Position numbers and translations under genes: made by a program. Shown piece by piece: positions 33,545 through 42,486 of a stretch of DNA of 64,000 nucleotides. Each line of letters starts with the position of its first letter. Within the stretch, counting starts at the first letter, position 1. Source of the DNA: Halomonas sp. SpR8 (lineage in GTDB: Bacteria > Pseudomonadota > Gammaproteobacteria > Pseudomonadales > Halomonadaceae); NCBI RefSeq assembly GCF_031010195.1, contig NZ_JAUAMC010000004.1, positions 186,001 to 250,000 of the forward strand. The letters are read 5' to 3'. The notes under the pieces are model-generated. The model searched no databases. It had not been told where the DNA came from and worked only from the letters and a program-made list of their open reading frames with translations.

Positions 33545-34927
33545 ATGTCGTACAGCAACGTTAAATCGGATCAGCCGAGTCCTTCGGCACCGATACCCCC
33601 TGCGCACTTACTGAAATTTCTGATCCCCTCCATTATTGGGGTACTGCTGTTTTTGGTTCCCTTCCAGGTCGGGGACTCTATTAATATTGGCATGGGTATG
33701 ATGGCTGATGGCTTGCAAACGCTGCTAGGATCAGCACTTCCCGCCATTGCGGTGGTCATTCTCTGCCTCTCGGTGGTGGTGACGCTATACGTCAAGCTCG
33801 CTAAACCTAGCTGGGCTCAAAGCGGGCCCTTTCACGATATGTTCGATGTGGGCGTCATTTGGGTTGCGATGCGAATTCTTGGCGCCATTTTCGTCATCAT
33901 GACCTTTTTTCAGTTTGGCCCAGAGTTTGTCACCGCCTCGTTTACCGGCGGGGTGATGCTCAATGACTTGGCGCCGGTGCTGCTGACGTTCTTCTTCTTT
34001 GCGGCGCTACTGCTGCCGTTTCTGGTCGAGTTCGGCTTTATGGAGTTTATCGGCACCATGGTGCGCAAGCCTTTCCGGTTTATCTTTAATCTGCCGGGAC
34101 GCAGCGCTATTGACGCCACCGCTTCATGGATGGGCTCGGGTACTGTCGGTGTGCTGATCACCGCCCAGCAGTACGAGCAAGGCTACTACAACGGCCGCGA
34201 AGCCTCGGTGATCGCCACCAACTTTTCGGTCGCCTCCATCGCTTTCAGCCTGTTAGTGACCAACTTTGTCGAGATTAACCACCTGTTTGTGCAGTTCTAC
34301 TTCACGGTGGTGGTCTCAGGTTTGATCGCTGCGGTTATCGTGTCGCGGATTCCTCCGCTGTCGCGTAAATCCAACGACTACTATGAGCCGGTAGGCTGCC
34401 AATTAAGCGAAGAGCGTAGCGAAAATGTAGGCCTGTTCCGCTACAGCCTGCTGCAGGCTACCCGTCGCGCAGGCAGTGCTCCTGGGCCGCGTCAGTTAGC
34501 CCGCTTGGCTCTACTCAACGTCATCGATATTTTCCTGACGCTGCTGCCGCTGGTATTTGCGATTGGTACCGTTGCGCTGATTTTAGCCGAGTTTACCCCG
34601 CTGTTTACCTGGCTTTCCTACCCCATGGTGCCGGTGCTCGAACTGCTGCGTATTCCTGAAGCACAGGCGGCCGCCCCCGCCACGCTGGTAGGGTTTGCCG
34701 ATATGTTCCTGCCGGCGGTGTTGGCGACCAACATCGAAAGTGAGCTGACCCGATTTGTGATTGCCTGCCTCTCCATGACGCAGTTGGTGTATATGTCAGA
34801 GATCGGTGCGCTGCTGCTCAAATCGAAGATTCCCATCAAGTTCTGGGAGCTGGCGGTAGTATTTTTACTGCGTACCGCGATTACGCTGCCGATCATCGCC
34901 TTTATGGCCCATACATTTTTCTTCTAA
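33545..34927 (+). CDS. YjiH-family membrane protein, candidate transporter of guanidino compounds
   Basis: 460 residues from the ATG at 33545 (GGTGA six bases before); a GTG three codons upstream has no ribosome-binding site. About 10-12 hydrophobic segments. It carries a nucleoside-recognition (gate) type region with GRSAIDATASWMGSGTVGVLITAQQYEQGYYNGREASVIATNFS, in order at about 183-228, characteristic of YjiH proteins. The family has no settled substrate. Its place between guanidinobutyrase and 5-guanidino-2-oxopentanoate decarboxylase suggests it imports arginine, 4-guanidinobutyrate or a related compound; this is inference only. Confidence 0.78.
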   Translation: MSYSNVKSDQPSPSAPIPPAHLLKFLIPSIIGVLLFLVPFQVGDSINIGMGMMADGLQTLLGSALPAIAVVILCLSVVVTLYVKLAKPSWAQSGPFHDMFDVGVIWVAMRILGAIFVIMTFFQFGPEFVTASFTGGVMLNDLAPVLLTFFFFAALLLPFLVEFGFMEFIGTMVRKPFRFIFNLPGRSAIDATASWMGSGTVGVLITAQQYEQGYYNGREASVIATNFSVASIAFSLLVTNFVEINHLFVQFYFTVVVSGLIAAVIVSRIPPLSRKSNDYYEPVGCQLSEERSENVGLFRYSLLQATRRAGSAPGPRQLARLALLNVIDIFLTLLPLVFAIGTVALILAEFTPLFTWLSYPMVPVLELLRIPEAQAAAPATLVGFADMFLPAVLATNIESELTRFVIACLSMTQLVYMSEIGALLLKSKIPIKFWELAVVFLLRTAITLPIIAFMAHTFFF

Positions 34928-34937
34928 GGGGCCTGCG

Positions 34938-36548
34938 ATGACCTGCGCTGAGTTACTGATTAAAATGCTACGCGATACCTATGGCGTGCGCGCGCTGTTC
35001 GGCATTCCCGGTGTGCACACGGTAGAGCTTTATCGCGGGCTGGAAGGCAGCGATGTACAGCACGTCACTCCGCGCCATGAGCAGGGCGCGGGGTTTATGG
35101 CCGACGGTTATGCCCGCGCCAGCGGTCAGCCGGGCGTTTGCTTGATTATCACCGGCCCGGGGATGACCAACATCGCCACCGCCATGGGCCAAGCCCTGGC
35201 GGACTCGATTCCCATGCTGGTGATCTCCAGCGTCAACCGACGCGATACGCTGGGTTTGGGCCAAGGGCGGTTGCACGAGCTTCCCAGCCAGCAGCAAGTG
35301 ATTAGCGGTGTGGCGCGGTTTAGCCACACGCTGCTGGATGCCAACACGCTGCCCGAGGTACTCGCCCGCGCTTTTGCCGTCTTCAACGGTGCGCGCCCAG
35401 GCCCGGTGCATATCGAAATCCCCATCGACTTGTTTAATGCGCCGGTAAAAGCGCCGGTTTCGTGGCAAGCGCCCACGATTTATCGAGCAGCGCCTGATCC
35501 CGAAGGGCTTGCCGAAGCAGCTCGGTTGCTACGCGCGGCGCAGCAGCCTTTAGTGCTGTTAGGGGGTGGCTGCGTATCAGCACCAGAAGCCGCGCGAGCA
35601 TTAGTAGCAAAGCTCGATGCGCCTACGGTCACGACCATCAATGCCAAAGGGTTGCTAGGCCGCGACCACCCGCTGGATTTGGGGGCTAACGCGGCGCTAC
35701 CCGCCGTGCGCGAACTGGCGGCCAACGCCGATGTGATTCTGGCGGTGGGTACCGAACTGGGGGAGACCGACTATGACGTGGTGTTTGATGGTGGTTTTCA
35801 TCTCAATGGCACGCTGATCCGGATCGATCTCGACCCAGAGCAGCTGGTACGTAACCAGCGCGTCACGCTGGGATTAGTCGGCGATGCCGGGCGCAGTCTT
35901 GAGCTTCTGCACGCTCACTTCCCCGAGCCAGTAAAGCGCCACGGCACTGAAAGAACCACCGCTGCCTTGAGCGCGCTGAATCTGCAAAACGACCCTGCTT
36001 TTAGCGACTTTGTGCCGCTGTATAAAACCCTGACCGAGCACCTGCCCGAGGCGATTCTGGTGGGCGACTCGACCGCGCCGGTATATGCCGGTAACCACTT
36101 GGTCAGTCAGCCAGTGCCACGGCGCTATTTCAACGCCTCCACGGGCTACGGCACCTTGGGCTATGGACTACCCGCGGCATTGGGTGCGCAACTGGCGCGG
36201 GCTGATCTGCCAGTAGTGGCGCTCGTCGGCGATGGCGGGGTGATGTTTACCCTCTCCGAGATCGCCACAGCGGTCGAAGAGCGCCTGCCGGTGGTGATCG
36301 TACTCTGGCACAACGCTGGTTACGAAGAGATTCGTCGCTATATGGATGCCAACGGTGTGGCGCGCCTGGGCGTGGATATTCAGGCGCCCAACTTCCTCAC
36401 CCTGGCCGAAGGTTTTGGCTGCCCGGGCGTTCTGGTAGAAAGCCCCGCCGAATTATCCGAGGCGCTCGCCAACCGCGAAACCAACGGGCCTCTACTGATC
36501 GAAATTGACGCCGCTGCCTGGCAGCGCGCGTGCGCCTTTTCTGAATAG
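34938..36548 (+). CDS. aruI: 5-guanidino-2-oxopentanoate decarboxylase (ThDP enzyme)
   Basis: 536 residues, three-domain thiamine diphosphate fold. It decarboxylates 5-guanidino-2-oxopentanoate, the transaminated form of arginine, to 4-guanidinobutyraldehyde. The N-terminus with FGIPGVHTVELYRGLEGSDV, RHEQGAGFMADGYARASG (catalytic Glu48) and GRLHELPSQQQVISGV closely follows Pseudomonas AruI. ThDP-binding motif GDGGVMFTLSEIATAVEERL with HNAGYEEIRRYM is at about 432-472. Ten bases after the YjiH gene and ten before the aldehyde dehydrogenase gene. The arginine:pyruvate transaminase AruH is not in the window. Confidence 0.88.
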   Translation: MTCAELLIKMLRDTYGVRALFGIPGVHTVELYRGLEGSDVQHVTPRHEQGAGFMADGYARASGQPGVCLIITGPGMTNIATAMGQALADSIPMLVISSVNRRDTLGLGQGRLHELPSQQQVISGVARFSHTLLDANTLPEVLARAFAVFNGARPGPVHIEIPIDLFNAPVKAPVSWQAPTIYRAAPDPEGLAEAARLLRAAQQPLVLLGGGCVSAPEAARALVAKLDAPTVTTINAKGLLGRDHPLDLGANAALPAVRELAANADVILAVGTELGETDYDVVFDGGFHLNGTLIRIDLDPEQLVRNQRVTLGLVGDAGRSLELLHAHFPEPVKRHGTERTTAALSALNLQNDPAFSDFVPLYKTLTEHLPEAILVGDSTAPVYAGNHLVSQPVPRRYFNASTGYGTLGYGLPAALGAQLARADLPVVALVGDGGVMFTLSEIATAVEERLPVVIVLWHNAGYEEIRRYMDANGVARLGVDIQAPNFLTLAEGFGCPGVLVESPAELSEALANRETNGPLLIEIDAAAWQRACAFSE

Positions 36549-36557
36549 GATATTTCC

Positions 36558-38036
36558 ATGCCGTCACTCAGCCAGCAGCTTATCAACCAGCAAATGATCA
36601 ATAATCAATTTATCAACAACCAGTGGGTCGCCTCTTCAAGCACCCGACTGCTCGACGTGATGAATCCCTACCGCGAAGAGCGCATTGCCCAGGTCATCGC
36701 GGGGGACGCAGCAGATGTTGATGCCGCGGTAAAAGCCGCCCAGCAGGCGCAGCCTGCCTGGCAAGCGCTGGGCGGTGCAGCACGGGCAGTGTTCCTTGAA
36801 AAGTTCGCCGATGGTCTGGAAGCCCGGCGGGATGCGATCATCACGCTTTCAGCCACCAACAACGGTAAACCACTCGCGGAAGCGGGTATTGATCTGGACG
36901 ATGCGATTGCCTGCTACCGCTACTACGCGAAACAGGCCAGGGCGCTGGATGACCGCCAGGGCGAGTTGGTGAGTGTGGAGATGGAGGGCATTGAGGCGCG
37001 CACGTATCACGACCCTGTCGGCGTGGTAGGACTGATTGCTCCCTGGAATTTCCCGCTGGTGACCAGCGCCTGGAAACTGGCGCCTGCCTTGGCTGCCGGT
37101 TGCACCGCTGTGCTTAAACCTTCTGAAGTGACGCCGCTCCCCGAGCTGGTGCTGGCCGAGATTGCCCTGGAGATCAACCTGCCCGCGGGCGTGCTGAATC
37201 TGCTTAACGGCGACGGTGAGGGCATCGGTGCGCCGCTGACCAACCACCCTGGTGTGGATAAAATCTCCTTTACGGGCAGTAATCGAGTCGGCGAAGCGGT
37301 GATGCAAGCCGCTGCCGCTCGTACGGCTAGCGTGTCGCTGGAGCTAGGCGGCAAGTCACCCATTCTGGTGATGGAAGATGCCGACCCCGCTAAGGCCGCC
37401 GACTGGGTGATGGCGGGGATCTACTTCAACGCCGGACAAATCTGCTCTGCGACCTCGCGATTATTAGTGCATGAAGACGTTGCAGAAGCACTCTACGCTG
37501 CCCTTGCCGAGCGTATGGATGCGCTGACGCTGGGCGACCCGCTTGCCGAAGGCACCGACCTGGGGCCGTTGACCAGCGCCAAACAACGCGACGCGGTGCA
37601 ACGCTATTTGGATATTGCCGAACAGGAAGGCCTTACGGCAGTGCGCGATATAAAGCACCGTATGCTGCCTGAACAAGGCTACTTCCTCGCGCCTACGCTT
37701 TACCGTGATGTGCCGCTAGAGAGCCGATTATGGCAGGAAGAGATTTTTGGCCCGGTGCTATGTGGTCGCAGCGTGGCAAGCGAAGCTGAAGCTATCCAAC
37801 TCGCCAACGACAGCGACTACGGCTTGGCAGCCACCGTCATCAGCGGCGAACCCGAGCGCGCGAAGCGCATCGGTCGCCAGCTCAAAGCCGGTAGCATCTG
37901 GTACAACAGCGAACAATTAGTGCTACCCGAAACCGGCTGGGGCGGCTTCAAGCGTAGTGGCATTGGTCGTGAATTGGGCCCTTGGGGGCTAAGCGCTTAC
38001 CTGGAAGTGAAACACGTAATTGGGCCTGCGGATTAA
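36558..38036 (+). CDS. kauB: Aldehyde dehydrogenase, probably 4-guanidinobutyraldehyde dehydrogenase
   Basis: 492 residues. It oxidises an omega-amino or guanidino aldehyde to the acid with NAD(P)+. NAD site GFTGSNRVGEAVM-like segment (SFTGSNRVG, about 236), catalytic Glu in ELGGKSPILVMEDAD (about 258) and catalytic Cys in NAGQICSATSRLL (about 295). GGATATTTCC precedes the ATG at 36558. The first 24 residues hold three copies of a five-residue unit (LINQQ, MINNQ, FINNQ) from a 15-bp repeat; the family normally begins near FINNQWV, and an ATG at 36591 is a possible alternative start. Operon position indicates the guanidinobutyrate route. Confidence 0.85.
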   Translation: MPSLSQQLINQQMINNQFINNQWVASSSTRLLDVMNPYREERIAQVIAGDAADVDAAVKAAQQAQPAWQALGGAARAVFLEKFADGLEARRDAIITLSATNNGKPLAEAGIDLDDAIACYRYYAKQARALDDRQGELVSVEMEGIEARTYHDPVGVVGLIAPWNFPLVTSAWKLAPALAAGCTAVLKPSEVTPLPELVLAEIALEINLPAGVLNLLNGDGEGIGAPLTNHPGVDKISFTGSNRVGEAVMQAAAARTASVSLELGGKSPILVMEDADPAKAADWVMAGIYFNAGQICSATSRLLVHEDVAEALYAALAERMDALTLGDPLAEGTDLGPLTSAKQRDAVQRYLDIAEQEGLTAVRDIKHRMLPEQGYFLAPTLYRDVPLESRLWQEEIFGPVLCGRSVASEAEAIQLANDSDYGLAATVISGEPERAKRIGRQLKAGSIWYNSEQLVLPETGWGGFKRSGIGRELGPWGLSAYLEVKHVIGPAD

Positions 38037-38039
38037 CGT

Positions 38040-38981
38040 TTAGGAATTAGCTTCTGGCATTGGGTAACGCCGCGTTGATTTCCCGGCTTTTACCACCTGC
38101 CCCGGCACGTCATGGCCGATAAGGTCGGGGAGGGTGGCGGCGATCTCAAGCAGGGCATCCAGGTCGACGCCGGTATCGACGCCCATGGCCTCAAACATAT
38201 GCACCAAATCTTCGGTGCATACATTGCCGCTGGCGCCGGGGGCGAAAGGGCAGCCGCCTAGCCCGCCTAGCGAAGCATCGAAGCGGGTAATACCCGCCTG
38301 CCACGCCGCTAGTGCATTTGCCAAGCCCATCCCGCGGGTGTTGTGGAAGTGCAGCGTAAACGGTGTATCCGGCCAGCGTCCAAGCACCGCCTCACACAGG
38401 CGCTTCACCTGGACGGGGTTGGCCATGCCGGTGGTGTCGCACAGCGTGATGCCCTGAATACCTAAGTCGATTAGTTTTCCGACCAGTTCCAGCACACGCG
38501 TTTCGGGGATTTCTCCCTCAAAGGGGCAACCAAAGGCCGTCGACAGAGAGGCGTTGATAAACACGCCGCTTCCCTGTGTCACTTCCAAAATAGTTGCGAA
38601 CTGTTCAAGGGACTGTTCCAGTGTCATGCGCAGGTTCGCCAGCCCGTGGCTATTGCTAGCCGACATGACTAGATTGATCTCATCCACTTGGCAGGCCAGC
38701 GCCCGTTCGGTGCCTTTTACGTTGGGTACCAGTACGGTGATATCGACGCCCTCCCGGCGTTGAATGCCGGTCACCACCTCAGCGGCATCGCGTAGGTTGG
38801 GGATCGCCTTGGGCGAGGTGAACGAGGTCGCCTCGATGCGGCGTAGGCCAGTAGTGGAAAGCGCGTCGATCCAGCGGATTTTGTCTTCTGTGACTACAAA
38901 GCGTGCCTCAATCTGCAGGCCGTCCCGCGGGGCGACTTCGTTGATCTCTATCTTGGCGGGGCAAGGTGATAACTGGCGCAT
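38040..38981 (-). CDS. Hydroxymethylglutaryl-CoA lyase family enzyme
   Basis: 313 residues from the ATG at 38981 with GGGAG seven bases upstream; the longer frame runs into the CoA-transferase gene and is rejected. TIM-barrel HMGL-like fold: EVAPRDGLQIE (about 15), EATSFTSPKAIPNL, LCDTTGMANP, HFHNTRGMGLANALAAW and the signature SLGGLGGCPFAPGASGNVCTEDLV. Such enzymes split HMG-CoA into acetyl-CoA and acetoacetate. It follows the class III CoA-transferase gene by ten bases, so the two probably activate and cleave a branched hydroxy-dicarboxylate. Confidence 0.86.
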   Translation of the reverse strand: MRQLSPCPAKIEINEVAPRDGLQIEARFVVTEDKIRWIDALSTTGLRRIEATSFTSPKAIPNLRDAAEVVTGIQRREGVDITVLVPNVKGTERALACQVDEINLVMSASNSHGLANLRMTLEQSLEQFATILEVTQGSGVFINASLSTAFGCPFEGEIPETRVLELVGKLIDLGIQGITLCDTTGMANPVQVKRLCEAVLGRWPDTPFTLHFHNTRGMGLANALAAWQAGITRFDASLGGLGGCPFAPGASGNVCTEDLVHMFEAMGVDTGVDLDALLEIAATLPDLIGHDVPGQVVKAGKSTRRYPMPEANS

Positions 38982-38991
38982 AGCAAACTCC

Positions 38992-40197
38992 CTAAATAAT
39001 GCCCGCTTGGCGTAGTTTGGCGCGGGTTTCGTGGTCAATGCCCAGCTCATCAAGCACTTCGTCGGTGTGCTGACCAAGCGTTGGGCCGCCGTCGCCAAGA
39101 CGCCCAGGCGTAGCGCTAAGCTTAGGCAATACGCCGGGGACTTTGAGCGGTTTGCCGTTGGGGCGGGTAAAGGTTTGGATCATCTCGCGGGCTAAGTAGT
39201 GGGGGTCATGGGCGATATCTTCTGCAGTGTAGGGGTAGCCTGCAGGAACGCGGGCTTCATCCAGGGATTGCAGAATGGCATCCCGAGGGCGATCTTCCGT
39301 CCACGCCTGAATAGCGGCATCAATCATCTCGGCTTGCTGGCTGCGCCCATCGTTATGGGCCAGCGCCGGGTCGTTGGCGAGGTCTTCCCGACCAATCACG
39401 CCCATTAATCGCTTAAAGATGCTGTCGCCGTTACCGGCAATTAGCACATAATCACCACCCTGACAGCGGTAGGCGTTGGAAGGGGTAATGCCGGGGAGGG
39501 CGCTACCGCTGGGTTCGCGCACATGGCCGCTGGCATCAAACTCCGGCAGCAGGCTCTCCATCATTGCAAACACCGACTCATATAGCGCAACGTCGATTTC
39601 CTGGCCAAGGCCACTGCGGTTACGCTCTTGGAGTGCCAGCAGGGTGCCGATAACGGCGTAGAGCGCGGAGAGTGAGTCGCCGATGCTCACCCCCACGCGC
39701 ACGGAAGGCTCATCCGGCTGGCCGGTGAGGTAACGCAGCCCACCCATAGCTTCGCCAATCACCCCAAAACCAGGTTTGTCGCGGTAAGGCCCGGTTTGCC
39801 CGTAGCCGGAAATATGCACCATGATCAGCCGTGGATTGAGTTGGGAGAGCGCCTCCCAGCCCAGTCCCCAGTTGTCTAACGTACCGGGGCGGAAGTTTTC
39901 CACCACCACATCGGCCTCGGCGGCGAGTTGGCGCACCAGGTCTTGGCCCTCTTCGCTGCGCAAATCCAGCGCCACCGAGCGCTTGTTGCGGGTCTGCACA
40001 TGCCACCAGAGCGAAGTGCCTTCCTCGATCATTCGCCATTTGCGAAGCGGATCGCCGGTGCCGGGCGGTTCGATTTTAATCACATCGGCACCGAATTCAC
40101 CCAGCAGTTTGGTGGCGAAAGGCCCCGCAATCAGTTGACCAAGCTCTAGAACTTTTAAGCCCTGTAGCGGAAGCTGGCGAGCTTCGGAAGCATTCAT
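38992..40197 (-). CDS. Class III CoA-transferase (CaiB/BaiF family)
   Basis: 401 residues. GQLIAGPFATKLLGEFGADVIKIEPPGTGDPLR at about 17-50 is the family N-terminus, and the catalytic Asp is in VGVSIGDSLSALYAVIG (about 175). It transfers CoA to a dicarboxylate, forming an enzyme-bound acyl anhydride. Human SUGCT, a family member, uses glutarate and hydroxymethylglutarate, which fits a partner HMG-CoA lyase. It diverges from the LysR gene at 40346. The exact substrate (HMG, itaconate, citramalate or glutarate) cannot be read from sequence. Confidence 0.85.
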   Translation of the reverse strand: MNASEARQLPLQGLKVLELGQLIAGPFATKLLGEFGADVIKIEPPGTGDPLRKWRMIEEGTSLWWHVQTRNKRSVALDLRSEEGQDLVRQLAAEADVVVENFRPGTLDNWGLGWEALSQLNPRLIMVHISGYGQTGPYRDKPGFGVIGEAMGGLRYLTGQPDEPSVRVGVSIGDSLSALYAVIGTLLALQERNRSGLGQEIDVALYESVFAMMESLLPEFDASGHVREPSGSALPGITPSNAYRCQGGDYVLIAGNGDSIFKRLMGVIGREDLANDPALAHNDGRSQQAEMIDAAIQAWTEDRPRDAILQSLDEARVPAGYPYTAEDIAHDPHYLAREMIQTFTRPNGKPLKVPGVLPKLSATPGRLGDGGPTLGQHTDEVLDELGIDHETRAKLRQAGII

Positions 40198-40345
40198 TAA
40201 GGCTCTCTCTTATCTTTGGTTTATCACTGTTTGCCAGCATGCGTGAGCTGTTCAAGGCCGACAATTAGGCAATCGGTAACAAAGGGTTCGTCGGTGGCGA
40301 AGGTGTGCGCTAGCATAAACAGGTTGCTTTCAAGGAGTCCGTTGT

Positions 40346-41254
40346 ATGCGCCGCTTCGATTTTGTCACCCTTAAACTGTTTATCTCCGTGGCAGATGAGG
40401 GGCGTCTGACTGCGGCGGCCGAGCGCGAACACTTGGCGCTTGCCGCGGTGAGCAAACGTATAAGCGACCTGGAAGCGCTGGTGGGCACTACACTGCTTTA
40501 TCGTCGCCCGCGAGGGGTGGAGCTGACGCCTGCGGGCCAGGCGTTTTTGCATCATGCCCGGCGTATTATGGATAATATTGAACGCCTTAACGCAGAGCTT
40601 AGCGAATATGGTGAGGGCGTGCGGGGCCATGTGCGCATTCACTCCAACACCTCGGCAATTATTGCCTTTCTACCCCAGGATCTCAGCGCTTTTTCGCGTC
40701 TTTACCCGGAGATTAAGATCGATCTCCAGGAGCGAGTGAGCAGTGAAATCATCACCGCGGTGCGCGATGGGCTGACCGATATCGGCATTTTCGCCGGGCA
40801 TGTCGCGGCACCCGAGCTCCAGCAGCTCTCCTACCGGCATGATCGACTGGTATTGATGACGCCCATCGACCACCCCTTAGCCGAGCGTGAAAGCATCGCC
40901 TTTAACGAAGCTCTGGCGTTTGATTTTATCGGCTTGCAACAGGATGCCTCGCTGCAATCGCTATTGAATGAACAAGCTAACCTGGCCGGTAAAGCGCTGC
41001 GTATGCGCATTCAGGTACGCAGCTTCGATGCCATTTGCCGCATGATTCACCACGGTATGGGCGTGGGCGTACTGCCGGAGCAGACCATCTACCGTGATCT
41101 GGGCGATTTGCAGTTGAAAAGTATTCCGCTCAGCGACCCATGGGCCCAGCGGGAATTGGTAATTGGTATGCGCCGCTACGCCACGCTTCCGGCCACTGCT
41201 CGCCATTTAGTCGACCACCTCACCCAGAATCATCAGAATGAAGACACACTCTAG
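40346..41254 (+). CDS. LysR-family transcriptional regulator
   Basis: 302 residues. Winged helix-turn-helix at about 1-60 (FDFVTLKLFISVADEGRLTAAAEREHLALAAVSKRISDLEALVG) and a PBP2-type effector domain at 90-295. AAGGAG seven bases before the ATG. It is divergent from the CoA-transferase/lyase pair and upstream of the TRAP genes at 41383, so it likely controls both. The 148-bp intergenic space shows no obvious long palindrome. Confidence 0.88.
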   Translation: MRRFDFVTLKLFISVADEGRLTAAAEREHLALAAVSKRISDLEALVGTTLLYRRPRGVELTPAGQAFLHHARRIMDNIERLNAELSEYGEGVRGHVRIHSNTSAIIAFLPQDLSAFSRLYPEIKIDLQERVSSEIITAVRDGLTDIGIFAGHVAAPELQQLSYRHDRLVLMTPIDHPLAERESIAFNEALAFDFIGLQQDASLQSLLNEQANLAGKALRMRIQVRSFDAICRMIHHGMGVGVLPEQTIYRDLGDLQLKSIPLSDPWAQRELVIGMRRYATLPATARHLVDHLTQNHQNEDTL

Positions 41255-41382
41255 AGGCTAGAGGCGAGACATCGTATTTGACGAAGCCAGCCTTCTTGAA
41301 CGTCGATTTGAGACCCTTGGCGGCTTGTTTCAAGATCGAAGCAGCACCACACCCAATAACGACAACCGTAGAGAGTCCTCCC

Positions 41383-42363
41383 ATGCGGAAACAACTACTT
41401 GCCACGCTGGCTACCCTGGGCGTGCTAACGGCGGCTCCGTTCGCCTTGGCTAACCCGATCGAAATCCAAGTCAACAACACTATGAGCGAAGGCGGTTCGG
41501 AAAGCGCCGCGGTGGAACGCTTTGCTGAATATTTAGAGGAGCAGGCGCCTGGCCGCTTTGAAGTGCGTCCTTTTTTAGCCGGTTCTCTGGGCGGTGAGAA
41601 CGCCGTGCTGGAACTGCTCAACCTGGGCCAAACCCAGCTCTCCATTACCGGTGGCAACTGGCGCCAACAGTATGCGCCTGAATATGATGCCATTACGGTT
41701 CCCTTTGTGTTCACCACCTGGGATGAAGTGGACGCCTATATGGAGAGCCCGTCCGGCCAGGCGCTGGTTGAGAAAGCAGAAAACCAGGGCGGCCTAAAGT
41801 ATTTTGGTTTGCAGCACCGCGGGCCCCGCCACATGACCGCTAACAAAGAAATTCACTCGCCGGCTGATCTGGAGGGTTTCCGTCTACGCCTGCCTTCGCT
41901 TCCGGTATGGCTGGAAGTGTGGGAAGAGATCGGCGCCCAGGTAGTCAACGTGCCGGCGCCAGAGATTTATCTCGCCATGCAGACCGGCCAGGTAGACGGC
42001 CACGAGAACTCGCTCTCCTCACCCTATACCCGTCGCCTATGGGAAGTGCAGGACTACCTGATTATGACCAGCCACGTGCAGTTTCCGTGGAGCTGGGTGG
42101 CCAGTTCGCGCTGGTGGGATGGCTTGGAAGCCGATGACCAGGCATTGATCGAAGAGGCGATCGACGTCGCCCGTCAATACGGATCAGAGCGCGAACGCGA
42201 GCTTGACGAATTCTATCTGGAAGCCCTTCAGGAGGAAGGCATGACCGTCATTGAGCCGGATGTTGCGCCTTTCCGCGAGGCAGCGTTGCCGGCGATAGAT
42301 CGTGTCATGGCTGAAATGGCCGACGGTGTTCGTGAAGATGCGCTGGGTAACCAGAGCGAGTAA
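41383..42363 (+). CDS. dctP: TRAP solute-binding protein (DctP), second TRAP system
   Basis: 326 residues from the ATG at 41383, where a signal peptide starts (LLATLATLGVLTAAPFALA, cleavage near 23); the frame extends upstream without such a signal. DctP features: NNTMSEGGSESAAVERFAEYLE, AGSLGGENAVLELLNLG, FRLRLPSLPVWLEVWEEIGA with the carboxylate-binding Arg, and AMQTGQVDGHENSLSS. A substrate of the neighbouring CoA-transferase and lyase, probably a C5-C6 dicarboxylate, is likely. A hairpin separates it from the permease genes. Confidence 0.87.
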   Translation: MRKQLLATLATLGVLTAAPFALANPIEIQVNNTMSEGGSESAAVERFAEYLEEQAPGRFEVRPFLAGSLGGENAVLELLNLGQTQLSITGGNWRQQYAPEYDAITVPFVFTTWDEVDAYMESPSGQALVEKAENQGGLKYFGLQHRGPRHMTANKEIHSPADLEGFRLRLPSLPVWLEVWEEIGAQVVNVPAPEIYLAMQTGQVDGHENSLSSPYTRRLWEVQDYLIMTSHVQFPWSWVASSRWWDGLEADDQALIEEAIDVARQYGSERERELDEFYLEALQEEGMTVIEPDVAPFREAALPAIDRVMAEMADGVREDALGNQSE

Positions 42364-42375
42364 CACCCCTTGAGC

Positions 42376-42410
42376 AAAACCGCGGCGGTCCCCAGGGCAG
42401 TCGCGGTTTT
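42376..42410 (+). terminator. Intercistronic hairpin after the second dctP
   Basis: AAAACCGCG (42376-42384) and CGCGGTTTT (42402-42410) form a perfect 9-bp stem with further partial pairing inside, and T-rich sequence follows. It lies 12 bases after the stop. Next comes a 17-bp tandem duplication with three mismatches (42415-42431, 42432-42448). Confidence 0.78.
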
Positions 42411-42486
42411 TCATGACAAGTTAATTTTCAAGACAAGTAAGTTTTCATAACCGATAAAAAAAGACGTCAGGGTAAGGAGTTCTGCT

